Assembly: GCA_014529385.2 (NCBI GenBank)
Contig: CM043971.1
Span: forward strand, 58,389,709 to 58,453,708
Origin: Adiantum capillus-veneris
Lineage: Eukaryota > Streptophyta > Polypodiopsida > Polypodiales > Pteridaceae
Direction: 5' to 3'
Length of the DNA stretch: 64,000 nucleotides
Made by a program: the position numbers and the translations under genes. This document shows, one piece after another, positions 46,201 through 57,983 of this stretch; the first letter of the stretch is position 1; the number at the start of each line of letters is the position of its first letter. The notes under the pieces are model-generated. The model was given only the letters and a program-made list of their open reading frames with translations, was not told the DNA's origin and made no database searches.

Positions 46201-49200
46201 CTTACTCAATTTGCCCTACCTACTTTCCAACAAAAGTCACTTAAAAATAATAAGTGAAAAATATCAAAAATAGGGAAAATAGGCTAAATGCACTGGAAAA
46301 TTCCCCTGAAGGATTCTGATGGAAATGCTTATGATCATGCTGTGTGCAACCAGAGGATATGCATCTACACTAAGTGACTGGGCATGCACGGTCTACGAAT
46401 AGACTCACAAAAGTGTCAGATCACTTCTAAATCTAGACTGATTGGATTGACTGAACCCTGTTATGCTGTAGCTTGTCCACGGACACATAGGGTTGGATGT
46501 GTCACGTGACATCCCCTCCTGTTCAAAGTGAGGTACTGGTACCGAACTGTATGGCGTCGAGGGAGATCGCTAATAGCATCCGGAATCCTGGAAGGGACTC
46601 TTCGCCGGCCCACTCTGATGTGTGGGTCATGCGGTACTTGAACTTCATAAAGGTCTGCAACGCTTGCTTCTTTGGGCCGCGCTAAATGCGACACAAAGTC
46701 TTTGGTAGCTCCTTCAATGCTTCAACTTCGTCGAGAGTCATGCTTCTTTCTTCTTTAAGAATCTCCATGGCTGAAAATTCATGAAACCACTTCCAACACA
46801 AAAACATGAACATACCCATTCCAGTAAAGTGACTGGAAAAAATCGCGTCTTCTCTAAAAAAGACTGTGCATGCAATGTAGATGAACAAATAGACGGAGTG
46901 CCAAACCGTTCACCCAATACACGCAAACAATGAGATCGAATCTTGTCTTGCTGATCTAAATCAATCAATTGTGGCAATTCACAATGGGAATGCCCATGCT
47001 TGGTGCTCATACTTTCATGTGCTCTTTCTACAAATGTGTCATGCCAAGGAAGAGACATGGAATGTGACTTCCTTGAATGCATCCTTTTCAGCTTTTCATG
47101 AACAATCCGCATACATTCCATCTCATTCATGAGTGTAACGTGCTCAACGTACGATATGTCATGCCTAGGAAAAGGGATCACATAAAGACGCTGACTAAAA
47201 TACGGGGAACGATCACGATGAAACACTCGAACAATGCGTGCGTATGAATCATGCGAACACATAGTACTTCCTGTGAGAGTTCTTTGGACCTAGGCTCAAG
47301 AGCCAAGATCGGTTCTTCTTGATTGGTCGAATCTTCCTGTGTGGGTTCTTTGGACCTCGACACGAGAGCCAAGATCGGTTCTTCGTGATTGATCGAATCT
47401 GCAATGAGGTTAGCTTCACTAGAGAAAGTATCCACTAACTCATCCTCCTTGTGAACAATCACACCTTCTTCATGCAAATCATCATGCTTGTGAGAAATCA
47501 CATCTTGATCATGCAAATCATCATGCTCATCATTATCATCCAAATCATCATGCTTATCATTGTGATTCAAATCATCATGCAAATCCTGTGTGTCATGCTT
47601 GGGAGAAGTAGAGACTGAGAGAGTCTCCTTTTCCTGATTCTATGCAAAGTGCGCCTGCACTTGAGAAAAAAGTCGCCACAACTCTTTCATGTGGTGATCG
47701 CTCTTCTCTTGTCTTGCTTTGTTCTCGCGGTCATATTCTGCTTGTCTTTCGTTGTTCTCGCGATCAAATTTGGCTTGTCTTTCTTTGGCTACCAAGCGTG
47801 CTTGCTCGCTCTCACGCGCTATGGCTACCATTTCTTCTTTGTATTCACGATCTATGGCTGCCCTTCGTTCTTCGTAAGCCTTTCTTTCTGTTTCTCTTTT
47901 TGCTTTTCTTTCTTCGCGTTCTAACTTCCTTTCCATAAACATCTGCTCCAACTTCTCCATAGGAGTTAGTGCAATCCTTGTCGTAGATGGGGAAGGGGGA
48001 GGGTCCGAAAAACCTCCTGGTGGGGAAAATTCTTCTTCACCTCTCTCATGCTCATCACCTCCATGCGAAGTATCTATTCTGCTTCGGGTGATGACCATCC
48101 ACTGAAGTCGTGGGTTCTTGTGGGTTCTTGGGGGTCTTGGTTCTTGGGGTTCTTGAGGTTCTTCTTTCGCTTGCAATTTGTGTTTGAGAAGGATCTGCTC
48201 TTCACTCGAGTTCTGCTCTTTTCCGCGGGCGCACCCCTTGGCGGCCTTGCACTCACACCAAGGTTGCTTTTTCCCACCTCACGTCGATTGGCCGGCTGCT
48301 AAGTGCACGGTCCGCTCTCAATGAGTGAAAAGAGGCACAAGGGGAGGCTGGACAAGCCCTTCTTTCGTGGGATTCCTGTTACCATAGTCACAAGGGACAC
48401 ATTCCGGGACGGGGGAACGGGGGACGGGGCTGAAATGGATTTTTAGTGTAAAAAAGAGAGCGGGACCGCAAGTGGGGACGGAAAAGTGGGGACGGGAAGC
48501 CCGAAAAAGGGCGTCCCCTGTTACTATGCCTGTTACTCTTCAAAAACACGATTAGGAATCGACACGCCCAAGCGAACTTGGGTTCGTGCGACCTCAACAA
48601 GCAAAAAAAAAAATGTGGTTCTTGTGGTTCTTTCCTTGAGTGATATAGAACACTGCCAAAGCTCTGATGCCAATGTAAGGTGCAACGGAATGAATGTTTG
48701 AACTTTGCTCAAGATGAGTGCTCCAAACTGTGCTCAAGGTTCCTTTTGTTTTTATGGAAGGGAGAGCCTTCCGTTCCTTTAGTGAGAGAGTGCAATGGAC
48801 ACAAACAAAGTGAATGGACACAGTGAATGGAAGTGCATGAGACTGAGAGATAGAGAAGAGAATACGACAACAGAGACGTTGTAAAAGCCTCCTCCGAAGG
48901 CCCCACTCTCTATGGTGAGAGCGGTCTACTTATGATTGCACAATTCTCTACAATGCTTGGACTTGCCGACGATGTCGACGACGACGAGACGGGCTGAAAT
49001 CTGAAAACGCTAAGGGCTGAAATCTGCAAATCTTGTATCTGCTGAATTTTGACTCTATGTCGGTGACGACGGCGTTGATGACGATGCGCTGAAAACGCAG
49101 ATGCTGAAATCTGCGTTTTCCAGGCTGAATCTGCAAACTACGCGGGATTTGATCGTGTGGCGAGGATCTGCTGCGGGAAGGTGAGATCTGCAAGGTTTGG

Positions 49201-50423
49201 GGGTTGTGCGGCGATATCTGACTACTGAAAACTGAAAACGCTGGTCTTCTTGTCGGTTCTGTCGTGAAGATCTGCAAAAACGCTGAGGTGCTAGGCTGAT
49301 GCAAAAATGCTAGGGCTGAAAATGAGATCCTGCTGTGGAAATCTGCTAACACTAGGGCTGATCTGCTGTCACTGGGGAATCTGTTAACGCTAGGGCTGAT
49401 CTGTTGTGTCTTGTTGTTGCCGAGGCTGATCTGCCATGCAAAACGGCCAAGGGCTGAATTGCAATGGAAAAACACTGTGCTATCTGTAGCAAAAACGCTA
49501 GGTTTGCTGATGGGGGTCCTGTGGAGAAGTTGCCTGTTGAGCAAGTGCTCCTGCTGTCTCTTCTGCCAATTAGTGCTAGCTTAGGTTTGCTTATATACAA
49601 ACTTACTCAATTTGCCCTACCTACTTTCCAACAAAAGTCATTTAAAAATAATAAGTGAAAAATGTCAAAAATAGGGGAAATAGGCTAAATGCACTGGAAA
49701 ATTCCCCTGAAGGATTTTGATGGATTTCGATGGGAATGCTTATGATCATGCTATGTGCAACCAGAGGATATGCATTTACACTAAGTGACTGGGCATGACG
49801 GTCTACGAATAGACTCACAAAAGTGCCAGATCACTTCTAAATCTAGATTGACCGGACTGATTGAACCCTATTATGCTGTATCTTGTCCATGGACACATAG
49901 GGTTGGATGTGTCACGTGACAATGAAGGTGATGTGCCTTGTTGACCTGACACTGAGTGCATCTCTTTACATAGCTCTCTATGTAAGAGCGCATCCTTGGC
50001 CAATAGAAATATTGTTTGACCAATGCTAAAGTTCTTTGGATGCTTGGTTGTCGAGTGCTAGGAACATCATGGCATTCAAACATAATTCTTTGTCGAGCCT
50101 CATCTATTTCGGACAATCAAACTTTTAAAGGGAAGAACCAAACAAACATTGTTATGCATGTGCAAGTGGGGCTTTGAGTAGAGGCTGCTTGAAGAAAGAG
50201 CAACGCGTCAACAATTAACGTTGGACAGATACGCCTCGCTTTCATACTGGTGGAGAGGAGTATCAATTTTCAGCCACATTGGCTGTTCCTCACACTAGCA
50301 AATTGAGTTCTCTCTCTTTGACTGAGAGTTCCTCTCTCTCTCGTCAACAAACTCTCCTCTTCAGTAGCAGCATTCTCTCTCTATCTCTACATTGGCAAGG
50401 GAGCACCATCAACTTCAGAGGTC

Positions 50424-50478
<55 letters not shown>

Positions 50479-53400
50479 GCCCCCCCCCCCCCCCGCTCCC
50501 TCTACCCCCCCGCGCTCCCCCCCCCCCCTGCTGCACCATTGTCCCCCTCGCGCTCCCCCCCCCTATGCTGCCCCGCCCCACCCTCGCACTCTCTCGCTCT
50601 CTCCCTCTGCAGCCCCGCCTCGCGCTCTCCCCCTGCTGCCTTGCCCCCTCGCTCTCCCCCCCTTTGCACCCCTGTCCCCCTCGCGCTCCCCCCCCTCTGC
50701 AGCCCGCCCCCCTCGCGCCCCCCCCCTCCCCGGCTGCCCCGTGCGTAGAGAGAGAGAGTGGAGGAAAAGAAAGCGTAGAGAGAGAAAACCTGCACACGTA
50801 GAAAGAGGAGAGGAAAAATAAATAAATTCAAAAAATGTATACTTGATGCGGGAGAAAATGTATGCATAATGTGGAAACATGTGTGCGCATAGTGGCTCTC
50901 TTTTTGGCGGCGACTAAGCATGAGGAAGTAGAATGGTAAGATCGACCCCTTAGAGGATGGCATCCAAAAGTGCAAAGAAGAAATGACGGAAACCATTAGC
51001 AAGATGAATCGCAACCTATTGGGCACAATAGGAATGCTCGAAGGACGCGTGCTGATCCAAGAAAGCAAGATAAATGCACTGGAAGATCGTGTGACGGCTC
51101 GCGATGAGGAGATTGCGTCACTCAAGAAGGATCTCGCTGAAGCACAATCAAGAAACACACTTGAAGAGGGAGAATTGCAACCCTCAGTAATAGAAGAACT
51201 CAACACGATCAATGAGCAAGTACGGGCCATCAAAGAGGGAGAAGAGCAGCACAAAGAAATGACGACTTCTTGGGTGGGTGTTATTACAAAGACTCAATAG
51301 AAGGTGGATGAAGCCGAGAAATGGATCGAGGTTGCCAAGAAAGGCAAAGGCAAGGAGATAACGTCCACTTCCACACCCACTATTATTAATCTGACACTAG
51401 AGGAGCAAAGAAGATGTGTGCGTGCTTTACATGTGAGAATTTGCAGCCTTAAAGACAAAGATAATGTGGATGAAGAGGTAAAAGAACTCATGGCTTTGCT
51501 GGGGGTTCACGAGCCGATGCACACAAGAGCTTGGAGAGTGGGCAACAAGAAAAACGGAAGCAATGGGGAAACCTCGAAAGAAAGGGCACTCATCCTTCGT
51601 TTTCCCTCCATGGAAGCGAAGGACTTTTTGAAGAAAAGGCCAACTCTTAAGAAGACGGGCATCTTTCTCGGGGATGATCTTACCCTGTCGCAGATCGCTC
51701 ATATGCAGTAGGTAATGCGGGAGATTAGAGCGGCAAGGGAAAAAGGCAATATTGCCTTTTACTAGATGGAAGAGTGGTAATACTGGAGCGACGCTTCACA
51801 TGACGGTGCGAGACCTATGGGACCACACTCAAAGTTGCCACTTGGAAATGTAATGGATCTATGCGCCTTGATGTGGGTGCTTTTGAGGATAGTTTTATTG
51901 GAAGGGACATCATCTTCTACTTTGAGACACATCAGGCCCCTGGGCAATCTATGCCTCACATCAGTGGAAACAGATGGGAGACAGCTTGCAGACAGGAGAC
52001 ACGACCAGAGCACAGACGGCGGGGATCAGGGGGAGTGGCAGTGTTATTCAGAGAGGAGTTGTAGTCATTGATACATATCGCCCGCAGGGACGAGCATGCT
52101 AAATACATGTGGGTGAGATTTTGAGAGCAAAGATAGACAGATATCTTTACATTGCTATTTGCTACTTCCCCCAAGTACGTCAGTCTATGCATCACCCAGA
52201 GGCCAATCCCCCTTTTCTATTTTGGGTGATAACATATGGGAGTTCTCTAGAGATGGTGACATTATCATTCTAGGGGACTTCAATGCTAGGACTGCCCATC
52301 ACCAGACAATATTTTATGATACTTCAGAGGAGATGCTGAGAGCTGGATGTAGAGACGTGCCTGTCCAGATGTGGAACATACTGAGTATGGACGACACTTG
52401 ATAGACATGGGAACTGCACATGGACATCTTGAATGGCCTACAAAAGATTTCCCGCTGCGGGAGGTTTTACATGCTTCCACAGAGACATGGAGCCAGCACA
52501 ATGGATTATGTCATGGCACAGACGAGCGTCATCTCTAGTATCCAGGGTCTCCAGGATCTCAGGTTGGACCCAGATTTGTTGGGGTGGCGGTGGATCATGC
52601 CCTTCTGTCGATGACCAGCTCTTTTCAGTTTAATGTAGCACACAATCCACGAGCAACAACACCTACTCGCTACACCTTCACTCGGGAGACAGACTCTGTA
52701 TATATAGATGGAATATACAGACGGCTGTGCATTGAGGAGCCAGAGCGACCTCTGGAGGAGCTTACTACTATATTGACACAGACATTACATGAGGTAGCAT
52801 TAGAGGCGTATCCACACACTCAGCCTGAGTAGAGACACCGTTCTGGGAGCATGCCGCAGAACAGTTGGTATTATGCGGAATGCCGCGAGACTAGAACCAG
52901 ACTTCAGAGGGAGGTGCTTTTGGGGGACATCACTCACACAGAGTCATAGATTGAGACGTCGGAAGAAGAGGGCATTTTTGGCTCGACTAGAGCAGGATCT
53001 ATACCAACCATTCTTGAGTCAGGATTCAGGTGAGGCATGGCGGCTCTTTCATGAGCACTCTCTCCCCCCCCCTTGCCATTACCTCTATAGAGGCTTGGGG
53101 CCAGTACGCTTCGTCTTTGTACACAGTTCGTGGACAGCCGCCCCTTCTCGACCCGATCCATGCCCACTCGCATGTGCTTTTTTAACCATTGAGATGGTGA
53201 AGAAGGCCATTGATAGGATGAGGATTGGGAGAGCATATGATCATGATGGCTTAGTGGCTGAGCATTTCATGCATGCCAGAGATCTACTAGCAGAGCTTCT
53301 AGCAGTTATGTTTAACCGTGCCATGTGTGAAGGCTTGCCTGATACTTGGAGCCTATCTACTTAGTACTATTGTACCTATCTTCAAGTCAGGAGACCCTAT

Positions 53401-55717
53401 GGAGCCTGGGAATTATCGCACTATCATGATTGGACACACATTGGCACGATTGTACGCATCCATTCTTGAGCAGCAGCTCAGTAGATGGGCAGAGAGGGAG
53501 AGGATACGCGCAGCCGGGCAGGTAGGGTTCAGGAGAGGCTTTTCTACTCTTGACCATATCTTGACACTCAGAGCCATCATTGAGGAGGGCAGATCAAATG
53601 GGAGACGGATCTATTGTAGCTTTGTGGACTTCCGCATAGCATTTGACACAGTACCTAGAGCTAGATTGATACGCAGACTACAAGAAATGGGAGTACCCAC
53701 AGAGCTCTTTTGGGGGATCATGGCATTATACAGGTCAGTAGTGGGGTATGTACGCACCTCAGAGGGTCTATCTACACTGGTTCACTCCACTATTGGGGTG
53801 AAGCAGGGCCGCCCGGTCTCTCCTACTCTATTCGGTATGTATGTGGATGAGGTTTCTGACTACATTGAGAGCAATGGTGATAGAGGTGCACATCTGGCAG
53901 GGACATGGATTTCACTATTGTTATATGTTGATGATATTGTGTTGATCTCCGACTCTCCGGGATGCAACGTCACTTGGATGCTTTGCATAGGTTTGCCCAC
54001 GAAAGTGGTTTGTCTGTCAACCTTGGTAAACCAAGGTTATGGTGTTTAATACTACCCCACAGTGGACATGGATTCCACTATTGTTATATGCTGATGATAT
54101 TGTGTTGATCTCCGACTCTCCAGGATGCAACGTCACTTGGATGCTTACACTTACCTTGAAGTGGTTTTTAGCAGACCAGCATTTTCATTGAGGAGAGCAA
54201 CAGAGACCAGATTGACTAGAGCCCATGCAGCATTGGGTAGATTGGAGAGGATGTGTTCGAGGTTCAGTTTCAGGAGCCTCAGACGAAGCTCTGGCTCTTT
54301 GACACTTTGGTGGCTTCAGCATTGCTCTATGGAGCTGAGATATAGGGACCTTCATTGGATCATCACGGGAGGTCGGGTCGCACTGATGGAGGGGGGACAT
54401 GGAGAAACCTCTGGTCTCTATGATCTTGCGGCTCATTAGAGCCAAGGCTTCAATACCACGTGCCATTATCCGAGCAAAGCTAGCGGCCCCCCCCACTAGT
54501 GGTTGAGGTTCTCACCAGATTAGTCTCCTTCATACACCGCATGTGTGAACTTCCCAAAGACAGATTTGGCCACCTTGCACTTGAGTCCTCTCGACAGTTA
54601 GCCATGCAGGGAGATACAACATGCTGGTATGGGGAGATGACATCATGGTTTCAGGCGCATGGGTTCAGCATAGATAGATTGCCACCCTTCCAGTACTCAC
54701 TGGATGCACCATCTCTCACTCTTAGACAGTCCGAGATCACCAGGCTCATCTGCCAGGACTTGACTCAGCTAGACACCGGGAGGACATAGATATAGCCAGC
54801 ACGGAAGCTGGACACGAAGATGGCTTTCTACAGAGAGCATCTTCTCCAGCTTACGGAGGACGGTTTTGTGACGAGACCCAGATACATGGATACCCACCTG
54901 TCTCATGGGATATGATGTACTATTGGCCAGATACGCACATTTCACACCAGCTACGGATTGAGACTGGGAGTTATAGAGGAGTACCAACAGAGGCGAGGAC
55001 ATGCCCCTTGTGTGACATGGAGCCTGAGACAGAGTTGCACTACACATGCCGCTGCCCCGTCTACTACGAGATACGAGGCCGCTTCCATTGCTTGTTCAGA
55101 GAGGGTTTTGGACCACTCTCCAGAGTCATGGGGTACGAAGATCAGAGATGCATGGGTTTGTTTTTGCTCGAGCTGCGCAGACACGGGGAGAGCTTGATGA
55201 GAGGAGAGGCTAGCCAGTCTCGGAGACGGATCACAGATTTCTTTAGAGCAGACACTGGACAGCCGGAGGAGCTACTACCACAGCAAAGCTCACATTTGTC
55301 TCGCACCAGAGGAACACTGATCGATCGAGCGATTGAGCTGGGGAGATCTAGACGCCCACTACTGTGGACTCGTGGAGGACTACACAGTATTGACGGAGGC
55401 TGCATCAGAGGATTCGGATCACTTTGGCCAGTCATGCACGAGGCTCGGTCAGACTACCGACCATGGAGGAAAATTGAAATTGATGAGATCCGCCAGTGAT
55501 CGATGCTGGATCTCCTGTGATTTAGCTATTTAGCTATCCTAGCCAGTTGCTTACTTTGCTTAGTTCACATCGAGCGGCTGAGGATTCCATAGTTATTTTT
55601 CTTTTGTTATGTTGTTATTTTGTTAGTTTGACTTTGTATCAGATCCACCACATTGTAACTTTCTGGTCTCATAGGTCACTTTGGCCTTTTGAAGACGTTA
55701 AAATAACATTTCATTTC

Positions 55718-55770
<53 letters not shown>

Positions 55771-55779
55771 ACTCACTCA

Positions 55780-55824
<45 letters not shown>

Positions 55825-57910
55825 ACATGAGGAGAGATTCCATTTTGTTTTGTTGTGCGCATGACGATTCAAAAGTAACGAACTTAAATTTTTTATGTAA
55901 TCGATAGTGTTCAGAAGTACATTGCTGCTGAAATTTACTGTATTTTGTTAAAAACCAGTTTTTCAAGAGAGGAATTTTGTGATTTTCATGGAAAAAATCA
56001 ACAAACAGACTCAGATTCTCTGAAATCTGTCTGAAATCAGTAACATAGGAAAGAAATCCTTTGTTTTTCCCACAAAATCATGAAAATCTGGTTGAAATTC
56101 CTTGTTTTATCCCTAGGAATCAGCAAAATCAGCCATTTATTACTTGCATAAAGCTTAAGAGAAGAAAAATTAGCAAGTAAATAACTTTTAGCTAACAACT
56201 ACATGAAAAATAACACTGTCCGACTCTAAAATTACTCCATAGGTGTGCACACGATCCTATCACGTAGCCAAGCCGGCTCTGATACCATAAAATGTACATA
56301 CGGGAGGATCTCCCGCCTGCTTGAACTGCCTATGGAGACATGTCGAACCAACCACTCGATTGTAGCCACCATCCGGAAACTCCCGTGCTGGGTTAGCGTT
56401 TGAGGACATAGGTGTGCCCCTGTAAGACCTGGTGTTCCATACCACCCGGCCTCACGTCCTCGAGGTGACCTCGTGCACTCCTAGCCGCACGGGTTCACCA
56501 CTGGCAGTGTGCCAGTGGGGTCGATAATTCACAAATGAGGCCTTTGGCCTCCTTTTATAAAAGTGACCGGCCACTATGGCCGAGTTCACACTGTCTGCTT
56601 GGACACTTGACACCCATCCCGACGTTGTCATAGATTAGATCCGCTCTCCTGCGAACGGGACATAAGAGCCACACATACATGCTTCAACATATTCTCTCTT
56701 TGCGCCATGGCATCACACGATGCTTCTCCACACGAGAATGGTACACATAAACCTTGCGCAGGCTCCGTCCCAAAGGCTCCTAGAATAGCATAGAATTATT
56801 CTTAAACCTCCCCAAACATATAATTTATGTATACATGGCAGACATCACACAATGCTCCACCTTTTCACGCACGTATTCCATTTTTTGTCCGTGATCAGGA
56901 GTCGCTTATCTTTCCGAACTTGCCCTGGGGCCAAGCTCCTTTTTTATGGGGACTTGTGGAGTACAGGTGACCGCCATTGATCGCTGATCGGCAAAATGGA
57001 CGGCCTACTTAGGCTTGTGCAAGGTGGACCGCGTTACACACTCGGCTGACGACCTTGGCACATTTCTAATCAATTTAAGGTGAGGGGGCTAGTGCTATGG
57101 TACCAAACTTGATGTGGAGCGCGTTTCCACCTCAAAATGCATTTCATATTTTCGCCTACATATCTTTCTTCGCTCAGTTGGCCATAGTCGGAGAAAAGGC
57201 TCATACGTGAGTCCGTGCTTATTTCGAAGTAATGTGGCACTGAGGGGCCAGAAGGCGAGCAGACTCGAACCCATCCCGTGTGTGTTACCTGTTTGTCATG
57301 CTAGCCAATTCGCCACTTTTCCAGAAGTTGAAATCGCGACTGCATGCAATGTTATTGGCGTATGATGTAGTTGGAGTTGGGGGCCGCCATTCTACTGGCC
57401 CTCTTACCTTATGGCGCTTCGTTTGCACCAATGGACACAATTGAATGTTGTTCATGTTGTAGATGGACTAGAAGACCTTGGATGCCTACTCACTGTATTT
57501 CGAGGACCTCGACGAAATTTTGGAGGATCCACAAGCTCTCTTGCAGATAATATAAATTTGGATTGGAGCCCATGTACCCGCTTGATGTATTGCGCAATCC
57601 TGTGGACTTTTTTAGGGCACACATTTTTCTACGCTTGTACTGTTTCCTATGATTCAAGCATCCTCTTGAGCCATCATTATGGGTGACTACCGTGAATCTA
57701 TACCTTGCACTTACCTTTAAAAGTGAATCCGGGCTTATCTTGGGTTCATCTTGGTATATTGTATATATGCGTTTTCGAGATTATGTTTATTCTGCCAGTG
57801 TTCTATTCAAAAGGTTTGCTAAACTTTCTCATTGAGTCACAGGACCTTTGTCAATGCTGGATCTAGCACCTCAACCAACACATGGAAGCCTCTTGCGTGT
57901 AGCATATCAG

Positions 57911-57983
<73 letters not shown>

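Larger units (their letters stand above)
45288..49921 (-). mobile_element. complete nonautonomous LTR retrotransposon (LARD/TRIM-like), TSD ATGAA
   Basis: Two long LTRs (45288-46511 and 48674-49921) flank 2162 bp of internal DNA. The whole is bordered by ATGAA at 45283-45287 and 49922-49926. A primer site beside the right LTR and a purine tract beside the left LTR show it runs on the minus strand. Inside are only a gag-like charged ORF and leftovers; no RT or integrase motif was found. It must rely on enzymes of another element. It is inserted in an older gypsy copy within ADT intron 1. Confidence 0.92.
50425..55718 (+). mobile_element. LINE copy 2, plus strand, same family type as copy 1
   Basis: CT tract (50429-50474) and C-rich leader, ORF1 with coiled coil, ORF2 endonuclease and RT, a zinc-binding C-terminus, and a 3' end GGCCTTTTGAAGACGTTAA then AATAACATTTC and a CT tract. 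The parts align one by one with copy 1 but the proteins differ widely, so the two copies are separate subfamilies or old. Many stops, plus an internal RT duplication. Confidence 0.9.
34870..57842 (+). other. ADT intron 1, about 23 kb
   Basis: Donor GTAAGT at 34870 and acceptor GAGTCACAG at 57842. It contains at least two LINEs, a nonautonomous LTR element, a gypsy relic, an LTR with primer site, SINE-like parts and long GA/CT tracts. An extra small exon inside cannot be excluded, but none is needed to keep the frame. Confidence 0.68.

Noticed and set aside
50279..50821. Proline-rich frames on both strands
   Set aside because: They follow CT- and C-rich leader sequence of the LINE; low complexity, no motif.
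57245..57320. Functional tRNA gene
   Set aside because: A and B boxes are present but a paired acceptor stem and clear anticodon loop could not be drawn by eye; a SINE head is more likely.
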